DNA from: CAYHIN01 sp964356705
Lineage (GTDB): Bacteria; Patescibacteriota; Microgenomatia; CAZETR01; Amesbacteraceae
Direction of reading: 5' to 3'
DNA: 31,262 nucleotides
NCBI GenBank assembly: GCA_964356705.1
Contig: CAYHIN010000007.1
Coordinates: 1 to 31,262, forward strand
In this document: positions 6,392 through 14,929 of the stretch, in pieces
Position numbering within the stretch: position 1 is the stretch's first letter
Layout: the number at the start of each line of letters is the position of its first letter
Notes under the pieces: generated by a model
Told to the model about the DNA's origin: nothing
What the model saw: only the letters and a program-made list of their open reading frames with translations
The model's database searches: none
Position numbers and translations under genes: made by a program

Positions 6392-7585
6392 ATGAATTGG
6401 AGTCTGGAGCTGAAGTGGTGGAGGCAAAGGGTTGTAAATATATGGCATTTTGTGAGATCTCTGTTTTGGGTGATTTACAATGGTTACCCGGCGCGAAAAC
6501 TCACTGTAATTGGGGTCACGGGAACGGATGGGAAGACGACGACGAGTACGTTAATATATGAGATTTTGCAGGCGGCGGGATATAAAACAGGATTGATAAC
6601 CACCGTGAATGCCAAAGTGGGAGATGAGGAACTAGAAACTGGACTACATACGACAAATCCTGATGCCCAGCACTTGCAACCAATCCTCAAAAAAATGGTC
6701 GAGAAAGGAGTGACGCATGTGGTCTTGGAAGTGACGGCACATGGACTGGATCAATATCGAGTGTTGGGGTGTAATTTTTACATCGGGGTACTGACAAATA
6801 TCTCTCATGAGCATTTAGATGATTTTGTGACAATGGAGAATTATGCACGAGCAAAGGCGAAGCTGTTTAGAAATGTGAGGTATGCAGTGGTAAATAGAGA
6901 TGATGAGTATAAAGACTGGATCCTTCGCGCGACTCAGGATGACACTAAAATAATTGAGTATGGGAAGAGTGAGATAAAGGAAGTGAGTGAAGCTTTGAGA
7001 GGGGAATATAACCGATACAATATAGGGGCGGCATTAATGGTCGCCGATGTATTAGGTATCAAGTATCAAGTATCAAGTATTGTTGTTAAAAACTTTAAGG
7101 GAGTGGTAGGGAGGAGAGAGGAAGTGAAGAGTAATAAAGGCTTTAAGGTATATGTGGACTTTGCACATACTCCCAATGGGCTCAAAAGTATCCTGACCCA
7201 GCTGCGGACTGAAACTAAAAATAAGCTAATCGTGGTGTTTGGGTGTACAGGAGAACGAGATCAAACAAAGCGACCGATTATGGGAAAGATCGTTTCTGAA
7301 ATAGCGGATAATGTCATAATCACGTCCGATGATACACGTCATGAAAGTCAAGACAAGATTTACGACCAAATCGTATCAAGTATCAAGTATGAAGTATCAA
7401 GTATGAAGAAAGTAACTAAAGAGAATGATAGAAAAAAAGCGATTGAGATGGCAATCAAGATGGCAAAAAATGGCGATATAGTGCTCCTCGCTGGCAAGGG
7501 CCATGAAAAATCGATCAATTTGGGTGGGGTGGAGCATCCTTGGTCGGATGTATCGACTGCGCGTGATATCATTAACCACGCATGA
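6392..7585 (+). CDS. murE: MurE-type UDP-MurNAc-tripeptide ligase lacking the N-terminal domain
   Basis: This 397-residue Mur ligase has the P-loop GVTGTDGKTTT at 41-51, HTTNPDA, EVTAHGLDQYR, the YARAKAKLF lysine segment, DFAHTPNGL, GCTGERDQTKRPIMG and LLAGKGHE, all typical of MurE. MurE adds the third stem amino acid. The specificity motif (DNPR in meso-DAP enzymes) reads DDTR, so the amino acid is uncertain. Relatives are about 480-500 residues; here the N-terminal uridine-binding domain is replaced by about 35 residues with a hydrophobic stretch. Two 7-bp tandem repeats (7056-7080, 7373-7407) are translated as KYQVSSI-like peptides. It overlaps the next gene by 4 nt (ATGA). Confidence 0.9.
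   Translation: MNWSLELKWWRQRVVNIWHFVRSLFWVIYNGYPARKLTVIGVTGTDGKTTTSTLIYEILQAAGYKTGLITTVNAKVGDEELETGLHTTNPDAQHLQPILKKMVEKGVTHVVLEVTAHGLDQYRVLGCNFYIGVLTNISHEHLDDFVTMENYARAKAKLFRNVRYAVVNRDDEYKDWILRATQDDTKIIEYGKSEIKEVSEALRGEYNRYNIGAALMVADVLGIKYQVSSIVVKNFKGVVGRREEVKSNKGFKVYVDFAHTPNGLKSILTQLRTETKNKLIVVFGCTGERDQTKRPIMGKIVSEIADNVIITSDDTRHESQDKIYDQIVSSIKYEVSSMKKVTKENDRKKAIEMAIKMAKNGDIVLLAGKGHEKSINLGGVEHPWSDVSTARDIINHA
7056..7080. repeat. 7-bp tandem repeat (GTATCAA) inside murE
   Basis: Three full GTATCAA units plus a partial one are translated in frame as IKYQVSSI within the middle domain region of MurE. Seven-base units are not a multiple of three, so a change in copy number would shift the frame. 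Confidence 0.8.
7373..7407. repeat. 7-bp tandem repeat (GTATCAA/GTATGAA) inside murE
   Basis: There are five consecutive 7-base units: GTATCAA twice, GTATGAA, GTATCAA, GTATGAA. They are translated as VSSIKYEVSSMK in the C-terminal domain of MurE. This is the same family as 7056-7080 and the array at the tyrS 3' end. Confidence 0.8.
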
Positions 7586-8673
7586 GAAAGTGGAACGCCT
7601 TTCGGCGGGATCTGGGACAATATGTCCTCGCTTGGGGGAATTTTTTGTATAAAAGACTCTATAAATGGTTTGCGGGGTTTGAGTGGATAAAAAAACTGAT
7701 GGCCCAAGTGCTGTACAAACAGCGGGGCCGGTTTACTAGACCTTTTATGCATACTGCCATGGGAGGACTGGTGGCATTGGCAGTCACACTCGCGCCTATA
7801 TTGGCCTCCACCTTTCCTGGGATTGATCCCGCTTTGGCCCAGGAGGAAGATCCGGTGATTAGTGTGATGGACGCTGGGGCTTCTGAGACCGCCTGGACGG
7901 CGTCTGATAAGGTACGAGACAAGACTTTGGAGTATGAAGTACAACCGGGGGATACCGTATCGGCCGTAGCTGAGAAATATGGAGTGTCGGCGGACACGAT
8001 CAGATGGGAGAACGGAATGACGTCGGCAAATCAGATCAAACCCGGTCAGAAACTAAAGATACTGCCGGTATCAGGAGTGAGGCACAAGGTGGCTCGAGGT
8101 GAGACGGTATATTCGATTGCCAAGAAATATAGCGCCAATGCACAGGCAATCGTGGATTTTCCGTTCAATACCTTTTCTGACAATGAGTCTTTTGCCTTGG
8201 ATGTGGGTCAAGATTTGATCGTGCCGGACGGCAAGAAACCCAATGAGGTGCAATGGTCACCCACTCAGAATGTGGCGCGCAGGACTCCCGATGCGGGGGC
8301 AGTATCTGCCACTGGACAGTTTGCTTGGCCGATGGGGGGTGTGATTACTCAAAATTTTGCCTGGTATCACCGGGGACTCGATATTGCGACGGCACACGGG
8401 ACGCCGATCGTGGCTGCTGACTCCGGAAGGGTGACTACGGCTGGTTGGCCAGACAATGGAGGATATGGCAATCGGGTGGTAATAGACCATGGCAATGGCT
8501 ATACGACTCTGTATGCTCATTTGTCCAAGGTTTATGTGACTGCCGGACAGACAGTAAAACGAGGCGATACGCTCGGTTTGGAAGGCTCTACTGGCCGATC
8601 TACGGGGCCACATTTGCACTTTGAGATTCATAAGAACGGGGTGTTTGTAAGCCCCTTGCAACACCTAAAATAG
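7582..8673 (+). CDS. LysM-LysM-M23 peptidoglycan hydrolase
   Basis: This 363-residue exported protein has a cationic N-terminus, a membrane or signal segment at about 59-77, and two LysM domains (about 117-161 starting YEVQPGDTVSAVA, and about 167-214 starting HKVARGETVYSIA). A C-terminal M23 zinc peptidase follows, with HRGLDIA (His and Asp ligands), GNGYTTLYAHLS and HLHFEIH. Such enzymes cut peptide cross-links in the wall. LysM binds GlcNAc-containing glycan, and M23 proteins lacking ligands are activators, but here the ligands are intact. The ATG overlaps the murE stop, so it is made with the precursor genes. The stop codon abuts a GTGCTAA tandem repeat. Confidence 0.9.
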   Translation: MRKWNAFRRDLGQYVLAWGNFLYKRLYKWFAGFEWIKKLMAQVLYKQRGRFTRPFMHTAMGGLVALAVTLAPILASTFPGIDPALAQEEDPVISVMDAGASETAWTASDKVRDKTLEYEVQPGDTVSAVAEKYGVSADTIRWENGMTSANQIKPGQKLKILPVSGVRHKVARGETVYSIAKKYSANAQAIVDFPFNTFSDNESFALDVGQDLIVPDGKKPNEVQWSPTQNVARRTPDAGAVSATGQFAWPMGGVITQNFAWYHRGLDIATAHGTPIVAADSGRVTTAGWPDNGGYGNRVVIDHGNGYTTLYAHLSKVYVTAGQTVKRGDTLGLEGSTGRSTGPHLHFEIHKNGVFVSPLQHLK

Positions 8674-8696
8674 TGCTAAGTGCTAAGTGCTAAGCA
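8673..8696. repeat. 7-bp tandem repeat (GTGCTAA x3)
   Basis: Three GTGCTAA units are followed by GCAC, starting on the last base of the M23 stop codon. It lies between that gene and the -10 box of the zinc-ribbon gene. The same unit occurs inside the GT4 gene at 25260-25287. Confidence 0.75.
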
Positions 8697-8705
8697 CAAA
8701 GATGG

Positions 8706-8775
8706 TATAATACTGGCTAGAACCCAAGTTTTTGAAAGCCCTTGGGACTAACTAAAAGGAGGTGAATCCCAAGTG
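8706..8775 (+). promoter_or_regulatory. Promoter and structured leader of the zinc-ribbon gene
   Basis: TATAAT lies at 8706-8711. The leader contains CCCAAG (8723-8728), CTTGGGA (8741-8747) and TCCCAAG (8767-8773). The central strand can pair with either flank. The second pairing puts the very strong Shine-Dalgarno AGGAGGTGA (8757-8765) in the loop and the first base of the GTG start in the stem. This is a candidate two-state switch. Confidence 0.5.
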
Positions 8776-9069
8776 CAAGATCAACAACTAACATGTAAAG
8801 ATTGTGGTAATCAGTTTGTATGGACTGTAGGTGAGCAGAAGTTCTACCAAGAAAAAGGTTTTACGAATCCTCCTACTCGTTGCCCAGACTGTAGATCCAA
8901 AAAGAAAAATGAGATGAGAGGTGGTGGTGGAAGCGATCGTGGTGGAAACCGAGTGAGCTTTACTATTACCTGTTCTAATTGTGGTAAGCAAGACACTGTG
9001 CCTTTTGAACCAAGAGGCGACAGACCAGTATTGTGCCGCGATTGTTTCAGAAGCAACAAGAGTCATTAA
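8773..9069 (+). CDS. Small double zinc-ribbon protein
   Basis: This 98-residue protein contains two Cys4 sets: CKDC...CPDC (about 8-40) and CSNC...CRDC, joined by a basic, glycine-rich linker (MRGGGGSDRGGNR). The first half resembles the probable zinc-ribbon domain family (TCKDCGNQFVWTVGEQKFY...PTRCPDCR). Function is unknown; the RGG-like linker suggests nucleic-acid binding, which is inference. It starts at GTG, supported by an unusually strong Shine-Dalgarno 8 nt upstream, in contrast to the leaderless genes nearby. A strong terminator follows, so it is monocistronic and possibly highly expressed. Confidence 0.85.
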   Translation: MQDQQLTCKDCGNQFVWTVGEQKFYQEKGFTNPPTRCPDCRSKKKNEMRGGGGSDRGGNRVSFTITCSNCGKQDTVPFEPRGDRPVLCRDCFRSNKSH

Positions 9070-9092
9070 CCCTACGGGTTTTGTCTCTAAAG

Positions 9093-9121
9093 AAAACCCC
9101 GCTGACGAGCGGGGTTTTTTG
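9093..9121 (+). terminator. Rho-independent terminator after the zinc-ribbon gene
   Basis: The stem AACCCCGC / GCGGGGTT (9095-9102, 9109-9116) has the loop TGACGA and is followed by a run of T. Confidence 0.92.
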
Positions 9122-9123
9122 TT

Positions 9124-9198
9124 GTGGACCCGAGGAGAATATGAAAGGAGACCTACCACTCGCTTACGCTTGTGGATCCTTTCATCCATCTCCTCTAG
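9124..9198. repeat. Copy of the tRNA-Ala 3' end joined to a long imperfect palindrome
   Basis: TTGTGGACCCGAGGAGAAT near 9124-9140 repeats the 3' end of the tRNA-Ala gene at 9234 onward, in the same orientation about 110 bp away. It runs into an imperfect inverted repeat: GAGGAGA and ATGAAAGGA on the left, TCCTTTCAT and TCTCCTC on the right, with CCAC/GTGG inside. Confidence 0.6.
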
Positions 9199-9203
9199 AC
9201 AAG

Positions 9204-9230
9204 AAAATTACAGGTAAATCCTGTAATTTT
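9204..9230 (-). terminator. Hairpin downstream of tRNA-Ala(GGC)
   Basis: A perfect 11-bp stem (9204-9214 with 9220-9230, AAAATTACAGG/CCTGTAATTTT) has a 5-nt loop. It starts 6 nt past the 3' end of the minus-strand tRNA. On the minus strand it ends in TTTT, so it is a likely terminator. Confidence 0.6.
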
Positions 9231-9235
9231 ACTTG

Positions 9236-9306
9236 TGGACCCGAGGAGAATCGAACTCCTGCTATCTGACTGCCAGCCAGATGTTCTGCCATTGAACTAC
9301 GGGCCC
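9236..9306 (-). tRNA. tRNA-Ala (anticodon GGC)
   Basis: The minus strand folds into a full cloverleaf of 71 nt. The acceptor GGGCCCG pairs with CGGGTCC, including the G3:U70 pair that identifies alanine tRNAs. The D arm is GTTC/GAAC, the anticodon loop CTGGCAG has anticodon GGC, and the T arm is AGGAG/CTCCT with TTCGATT. The discriminator is A. The CCA end is not encoded (the gene is followed by CAAGT). The scaffold gap begins 15 nt upstream of its 5' end, so its promoter is not visible. Confidence 0.95.
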
Positions 9307-9321
9307 CGACTGATCTTGCTG

Positions 9322-9421
9322 NNNNNNNNNNNNNNNNNNNNNNNNNNNNNNNNNNNNNNNNNNNNNNNNNNNNNNNNNNNNNNNNNNNNNNNNNNNNNNN
9401 NNNNNNNNNNNNNNNNNNNNN
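9322..9421. other. Scaffold gap (100 N)
   Basis: Exactly 100 unknown bases, the usual placeholder for a gap of unknown size, lie between tRNA-Ala and the end of the phosphatase gene. Confidence 0.95.
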
Positions 9422-9446
9422 GGCTATTTTAGCAAACAGAAGTCAA

Positions 9447-12209
9447 TTAGTCGTCGTCGCCGTCGTTGTCATCGTCATCGCCGCCGCCGCTACCAGCAGC
9501 TCCACCATTTACAATTAGCTGCGGATCGTTGGATGTTTCTTTGGAGTCGAGACTGAGGCCGTCTCGGCACTCTGTGCAGGCCTCGATACCGAAGGTGATC
9601 AAATCTTTCTTGTCCAGGATATTGGTGGGTAAGTTTACTTCTATCCAAGTGTTGGCTTGGGTGGGTCCCATTGTGGCGATGGTGCCTCCCAATAAAGGTG
9701 CATTACTGTAATTTATTGTGTTTTCCGCCCACGTGTTGTCATTTACGAGCTTAATATTTTGAGTGACAGTGGAGCCACCATCTCCTCCTTGGACTTTTAG
9801 GCGAAGCTTGAGAGAAGTAATAGTAGTGCTTGCCAGAGAAGATAAGTCAAACTTTAAGTAAGCAGTAGACATTTCTCGGTAGGTGCCGCTGGGGATGCCG
9901 TTTATGCGCAGCAGATTTGAGGAGCCATAGTTTGTAGAAGGTAATTTGTCCAAGACCCGTGAATCATCAATCGGTGATAAGGAGATGCCAGTGCCGCCCA
10001 CGTTTGGTGGCAGGGTGGGTCTGGGAGTGGGAGATATTAGAGGATTTGTCGTGGGTGTTGGAGAGGTGGATGGAGGGGAGGAAGGAACGGGAGTTGGTTC
10101 GTCTAAGCAGTTGTCACCAAATCCAGTTGGAGTGCAATTGATGTTGGGAGTAAAGAGAAGTAAATCCAGTCTTAGGCCCGGATCTTCACCGATAAGTGAG
10201 ATTGTGTGGCTGGTTCCGATAAGATCCACGTTTTGGGGAGCTGATATCCAAGTCCAATTTGGTACGTCGGCGGTGCTTGTGATGTGGAGACACTGATTGT
10301 CAACTCTTAGCCAATAACTACGGGCACCGACGTTGCTGCGCATGCGAGTCCAGATTTTGTAGGTACCGGTGCCATTTGGAAGAGTGATTCCTGAGGATGC
10401 TTGGCCTGTACCTGTGGGACCGCAGGAGCTGGGTGGAGATGTGGGGACCGGAGTAAGAGTTGGGCCACCTGGAGTATTGGTAGGTGAAGAATAGGAGGGG
10501 GAGATGAGTAACATCCCGCTGTCTTCGATCATGCCGACTCCCGGGGCATATCTTTTGGTAGAAGTATTGTTGGCTTCCTCAATATAAACGACATTCGTAA
10601 AAGTGCCAGCGGGGGGCTGGCGGGTTTGAGTGGTGCTGCGAACCCACCCATCTTCATAGGCTCCGAAAGCGGCTGCGTCCTCGATGAGAAAGTTCATACC
10701 GACTGTGGGATTGAGTGGCATTTGGATTCCGGCTCGGGCTCCTGGATTACCAGCTTGCCAGGAACCGGCATGACCGAGATCTGGATAGGTAGTGACATCT
10801 TCTCCCATATAGCAGACTGTACCTGCTCCGTTAAAGCCAGGTCTGACTTGGGCAAACCAGTTATAGGAAGTTTCGGTATGAGTACCATTGATAGTTTCGT
10901 ATTCCTGGAGAATTAGGGCTTGGATCGGATCGACACCGTCCGAACCTGGGATAGATTTTGTGGAGGACTGAACTGTCATGACGACCCGTTCGCCATTTAC
11001 AGAGTTGAAGAGAGTGTGGGGACCGGTCCAACTCGAGAGGGGGAAGTATTGATTGGTGACATTGTTGGTGAAGACATTGGAGCCACGGTCAGGGTTACAA
11101 ATGGCATGGTCAATGTAACCTAGTCCTCCGGGGGGTAGTGTAGGGATAAGAGTTGGGCTAGTGCTGGGAATTGGACTGGGCGTGGGGGTGCGCGTGGGGG
11201 TAGAAGTTGGACCGGTTGTGGGTGTGGGACAGTTTGTGCAGCTGGTGATGTTGAAGTTGTCGACTAGGGTTCCGTCAGTCTTTATAAAAGTGTATTGGAG
11301 GGTGGAGGGACTGAGTGTGAATTTGCCTAATCCATGAGAGTCAATATTAGTGACAGCAAAATAGCCTCTTTCGGGATCGGTGAGCGTTTGGCCACGAAGT
11401 CCCTGGCCGCCTGTACCTAAAACATCTATCACAGTACCCGCTCCCTTGATCATATTGTTATCAGTGTCTGTCAGACAGCCGGCAGGTGGTGCTTGGGTAG
11501 CCGTTGCACACTTCATTTGATGTGATCGCTCATAGCCATGTTCGTGGCCCTGGAGAACCAGATCAACCCGCTTATCGAAAAGTAGCTTCATGAAAGTAGA
11601 TCCGACCTCGTTTCGTTTTTCCATGATGGTGACAAAGTTTTTGTGCATGCCAACTACTATCCAGGGAATATTTTTGGCTCTAGCATCGTCGATGGCATTG
11701 GCAGTCCAAATGTAGCTAGGTCCTGAAGTGCTGTCGTAGGAGTTTAGCGATGATGCGCTGCCGGTCACACCTGGTGCGACCATGATTATCCGGGCAACGG
11801 GATTCGTAACTGGGTAGTCGAAATAGTAGCGTCTGCCATAGTTGGCGGCGTCAACGAGATTGGTAGGTCTCCAGTCGCAAAGATTTTTGTAGACATCAAT
11901 ATTCCCACCGCCGCTCTCTCCACTATCGTGATTGCCAGTAACGAGAGCTATATTTTTAAAACCGGTAAGTGGGTCGTTCCATTTTGCGCACCATGACGAT
12001 TCTCCGGTGTTACTGTAAGAGAAGTCTCCAAGGCCTAGGAAAAAGGCGAGACTACTGTTACGAGCTGCGGTAACTGTACTTTGGTGGCGAGAACCGTTGC
12101 CAAAGTCACCGGCTGCCCCGAACGAAAAGCTTTGAGCGAAAGTAGACGTCGGTAGTACCAGTGCTAAAAGCAGAAAGATAGAAGTCGAAAAAAGAATTTT
12201 ATTTGACAT
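9447..12209 (-). CDS. Exported calcineurin-like phosphatase with CBM-like and DNRLRE domains
   Basis: This protein of about 920 residues has a signal peptide (ILFSTSIFLLLALVLPTSTFAQ). A metallophosphatase domain follows with the full set of motifs: GDFG, GLGDFSY, GNHD, VVGMHKNF and GHEHGYER, in the manner of purple acid phosphatases. After a Pro/Thr linker come an unrecognised domain of about 210 residues ending in KRYAPGVGMI, a CBM-like beta domain (YKIWTRMRS...YWLRVDNQC), another linker, and a C-terminal DNRLRE-type domain (DDSRVLDKLPSTNYGSS, AYLKFDLSSL). It ends in a poly-acidic tail GGGDDDDNDGDDD. The start at 12209 is chosen because the signal peptide begins there; an upstream ATG at 12251 is possible. 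It overlaps the preceding gene by 11 nt and is last in a four-gene operon. Confidence 0.85.
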   Translation of the reverse strand: MSNKILFSTSIFLLLALVLPTSTFAQSFSFGAAGDFGNGSRHQSTVTAARNSSLAFFLGLGDFSYSNTGESSWCAKWNDPLTGFKNIALVTGNHDSGESGGGNIDVYKNLCDWRPTNLVDAANYGRRYYFDYPVTNPVARIIMVAPGVTGSASSLNSYDSTSGPSYIWTANAIDDARAKNIPWIVVGMHKNFVTIMEKRNEVGSTFMKLLFDKRVDLVLQGHEHGYERSHQMKCATATQAPPAGCLTDTDNNMIKGAGTVIDVLGTGGQGLRGQTLTDPERGYFAVTNIDSHGLGKFTLSPSTLQYTFIKTDGTLVDNFNITSCTNCPTPTTGPTSTPTRTPTPSPIPSTSPTLIPTLPPGGLGYIDHAICNPDRGSNVFTNNVTNQYFPLSSWTGPHTLFNSVNGERVVMTVQSSTKSIPGSDGVDPIQALILQEYETINGTHTETSYNWFAQVRPGFNGAGTVCYMGEDVTTYPDLGHAGSWQAGNPGARAGIQMPLNPTVGMNFLIEDAAAFGAYEDGWVRSTTQTRQPPAGTFTNVVYIEEANNTSTKRYAPGVGMIEDSGMLLISPSYSSPTNTPGGPTLTPVPTSPPSSCGPTGTGQASSGITLPNGTGTYKIWTRMRSNVGARSYWLRVDNQCLHITSTADVPNWTWISAPQNVDLIGTSHTISLIGEDPGLRLDLLLFTPNINCTPTGFGDNCLDEPTPVPSSPPSTSPTPTTNPLISPTPRPTLPPNVGGTGISLSPIDDSRVLDKLPSTNYGSSNLLRINGIPSGTYREMSTAYLKFDLSSLASTTITSLKLRLKVQGGDGGSTVTQNIKLVNDNTWAENTINYSNAPLLGGTIATMGPTQANTWIEVNLPTNILDKKDLITFGIEACTECRDGLSLDSKETSNDPQLIVNGGAAGSGGGDDDDNDGDDD

Positions 12210-12606
12210 CTTGGGTCCATACGACAATTTCAGTAATTGAATTTCCTTCATCTTCTGCGGCCACGTAGCCCGTGAGATTGTCCTTGGAAATTTTTATGAT
12301 TTGCTCTACTCCACCACGGTCGTCAGGAATTTCGGTTATTACCCATGCTGTTTTTGGTAACATTTCCAGGTACCAGTCTGTGACTTGGAGAGTGGGGTCT
12401 GAGGTAATCCATGTCACACGTCTGTCTACTATTTTTTCGAATTTAGCATTTGGGTATACGGGCATATCTGAAAGATAGTCTGGGATAGAGGCATCGGATG
12501 AGGTTGGGATGGAGTCGGTTTTTGTAAAGGGGGAGAATCTTAAAAACAATGCAACGACCAACAGCCCTAATAAGCAGAATAGGAGAATTAAAAATTTATT
12601 GCGCAT
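12199..12606 (-). CDS. Small membrane-anchored extracellular protein, unknown function
   Basis: This 135-residue protein has one N-terminal membrane segment (FLILLFCLLGLLVVALFL) followed by a soluble domain of about 105 residues with PDYLSDMPVYPNAK and WYLEMLPKTAWVITEIPDD. The domain is rich in beta-forming residues and has no cysteines or catalytic signature I recognise. It lies 11 nt after the beta-helix gene and overlaps the phosphatase gene, so it is co-transcribed with the exported proteins and probably works outside the cell. A TATAAT-like stretch sits right before its ATG but at 3-nt spacing, so a separate promoter is doubtful. Confidence 0.65.
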   Translation of the reverse strand: MRNKFLILLFCLLGLLVVALFLRFSPFTKTDSIPTSSDASIPDYLSDMPVYPNAKFEKIVDRRVTWITSDPTLQVTDWYLEMLPKTAWVITEIPDDRGGVEQIIKISKDNLTGYVAAEDEGNSITEIVVWTQDVK

Positions 12607-12617
12607 TTGATTATATA

Positions 12618-14927
12618 TTAGAACTCATGGGCTCCGATGTCAAAGATTCCGGTTCTGGTTTTGCCAAAATAATCAGTTGGGGCTGTGGTGGAATTTGTAC
12701 CGGTGTTGATTGCTGGGGACCCGGCGGTAAGAATAAAGTTTGCGGCTGGACAGGATGAGGCAGTACAGCCGTTTATGTTATGCAATTGGGGATCAATTGA
12801 AACCAAGTTATTGCTGAGATTAATGCCTGAGGGATTTGTAATTTGGAGGGCTGATGCTCCCGGTCTTGGGTAGATGATGTTGTTTCTTATGAAGCTACCT
12901 GCGTTGTTTGATCCTAAAACCCGGATACCTTGTTCCCATTGGTTTACAAAAGTGTTGTTTTCTATCTTGGTGTTGTCAAGCCCGGCACAGGAGAGATAAT
13001 TGAAGTTACTGACCCCGGTTTTTGTGTTGACTACGATGTTGTTTCTAATCGTATTGTTTCTGGTGGTGCAAGTGCTCCAGCCTCGAGTGCTTTCGTCGGC
13101 AATTGAGATGCCGTGGGGCATGTTTTTGTTTCCGGGATTGGTGTTTTCGGTGTCGTAGATGAGATTTCCCTCAAAGGTGGTGTCTGAGGTATGGTCCATA
13201 TACATTTCCACGCTCCAATTGTCGTGGACGATATTGCCTGAAAAGGTGATGTGGTCAGATTTGTCCCAGGCATTCATACCTTCTCCACAGTTGCGACCTA
13301 CATTACTATTTCGGATAGTAATGTAACTGGACTCCTTGACGCTTACGGCCGATGGCCATCCACCACTGACACCAGGATTGCATCCAGTTGCGCTGTATCC
13401 CCAGGCTTTTGCGTTTTCTGTCACCGTCAGGTTGCTGAACTCGGATCTATGAGAGGAGCGGACGAGTAGGGCTGCATCTTGATTGCCTGTGATAGTGACG
13501 TGGGAGATGCGGTTGTCCTCTCCAAAATGGCCAAATGCATAATAATTTGTTGAGCCTCTAATCGTAAATCCGGAGATGTCCAGAAAAGAACTGGTGTCTG
13601 CGACGGTGAAAGCCCCGCCTTCGAAGATCACACTATCTGTAGCGTAGTTGGTGATTGCGATTCTGGCTGAGGGAGTACCGCTTTTGTTGACAGTCACCGA
13701 CTGGTGGTAGATGCCAGCGCGAAGACACAAGGTGTCTCCGGGATTGAGACTCGAGATAGATGAAGATACATTGTCTGTCGGACCAATTGTCTTGGAGCAA
13801 GATGTAGTTCCGGCCGGGGGGGTGGATTGAAGCCCGGGAGGGGTGGGAGATGGAGGAATGGGCGTGTTGGTAGGAGTAGGGGGATTGTTTTGGATGCTAC
13901 TGGGGCGCAAAACGAATGCCAAGGTGTGATCGTTACCGTCTTTTGTGGAATTTTTTAGGTACGCTGTTTTTGTGCCGGTTTGACCTGAGGTTTGTCTGAG
14001 CTGATACGAAGTCTCATGGGAGTCGTCGAAGCCATGATTGGGGTCTACTGGTATTTTCCAGAAGTTTATTTCAGTTAGGCCGGTACTGGCGGCAACCCCT
14101 ATGCAGTCTCCATTTGTGTTCACGCATATTCTGGGAGGGTCGTCGTGGGTAAATTGACATACCAGCATACCACCGGCGGGAGAATCTACCGTTGGGCAGG
14201 TCTGGGCATATTGTCCACTGGTCTCAGGATTCGTGGCCCATGAGTATATGGGATTACTGGTATTTACACCTCTGAAAACGGAAATTGTCGCCCCTATGAT
14301 TGCTCCACCACCGTTGGTGGGATCGAGGTCGGGATTTGTCAGACTCCAAAGATAAGAGCTAGGTTCCGAGCTCCCGGCAATTTTGTAAAAAGCCCGGGTA
14401 GTCAGATCGTAGCTTTGGCCTACGGTATCATTGTTGATTAGAGTCCATCCGGCCAGAGTGCCAATACCCCCTGCGTAATCTGATTGAACAGTCGCAACTA
14501 ATAAATCACCAACCTGATAACTACTGGGTCTGGGAATTGTGACGCTGCCGGCTAGTTTTGCGGATTGGGCTGCTGAGGAACTGATGAATTGTATAGCTCC
14601 GGAAGATGGTGGCGGAGTAGAAGAAGGGAATGGGTATGGAGTGGGGGACGGCGGGACTAAAGTGGGAGGAACGGAGCCTGTGCTCATGGGTATAAGCTCC
14701 ACGTATTGGCCGCCAGAGGCTGCTGAGTCCTGGCCAATATTGGCACCACTGGTAAGATTTGAGGACTCTACTTCGCGGGTGGCTGAATTTATAGCTGCAA
14801 GCAGGCCAAAGAATTTGGTTTTTTGAAGTAGGATTATGCCGGTTATCAGACCCACAATTAGGACTATAACCACAAGTCCATTGATCTCTTGCCAGAGCGT
14901 TGTTTTTCGAAGAGTTGGGATAGGCAT
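12618..14927 (-). CDS. Membrane-anchored right-handed beta-helix protein
   Basis: This 769-residue protein has an N-terminal anchor (VVIVLIVGLITGIILL) and a spacer ending SGGQYVELIP, shared with the GH5-like gene. After a Pro/Ser/Thr linker comes a beta-sandwich-like domain (about 110-345), a second linker, and then a right-handed parallel beta-helix (about 375-740). The helix has many short turns such as ITNYATDSVIFEGG, DISGFTIRGS, IRNNIVVNTKTG and IENNTFVNQ. It finishes DIGAHEF, the usual end of such domains. Beta-helix proteins of this kind bind or cleave polysaccharide; no lyase residues can be assigned. It begins 2 nt after the GH5-like stop and is in the same operon. Confidence 0.8.
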   Translation of the reverse strand: MPIPTLRKTTLWQEINGLVVIVLIVGLITGIILLQKTKFFGLLAAINSATREVESSNLTSGANIGQDSAASGGQYVELIPMSTGSVPPTLVPPSPTPYPFPSSTPPPSSGAIQFISSSAAQSAKLAGSVTIPRPSSYQVGDLLVATVQSDYAGGIGTLAGWTLINNDTVGQSYDLTTRAFYKIAGSSEPSSYLWSLTNPDLDPTNGGGAIIGATISVFRGVNTSNPIYSWATNPETSGQYAQTCPTVDSPAGGMLVCQFTHDDPPRICVNTNGDCIGVAASTGLTEINFWKIPVDPNHGFDDSHETSYQLRQTSGQTGTKTAYLKNSTKDGNDHTLAFVLRPSSIQNNPPTPTNTPIPPSPTPPGLQSTPPAGTTSCSKTIGPTDNVSSSISSLNPGDTLCLRAGIYHQSVTVNKSGTPSARIAITNYATDSVIFEGGAFTVADTSSFLDISGFTIRGSTNYYAFGHFGEDNRISHVTITGNQDAALLVRSSHRSEFSNLTVTENAKAWGYSATGCNPGVSGGWPSAVSVKESSYITIRNSNVGRNCGEGMNAWDKSDHITFSGNIVHDNWSVEMYMDHTSDTTFEGNLIYDTENTNPGNKNMPHGISIADESTRGWSTCTTRNNTIRNNIVVNTKTGVSNFNYLSCAGLDNTKIENNTFVNQWEQGIRVLGSNNAGSFIRNNIIYPRPGASALQITNPSGINLSNNLVSIDPQLHNINGCTASSCPAANFILTAGSPAINTGTNSTTAPTDYFGKTRTGIFDIGAHEF

Positions 14928-14929
14928 AT

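Noticed and set aside
9946..10296. Plus-strand ORFs opposite the exported-protein operon
   Set aside because: They are shadows of the Pro/Thr linkers and beta domains on the minus strand, with no start signals and glycine/valine runs from antisense linkers.
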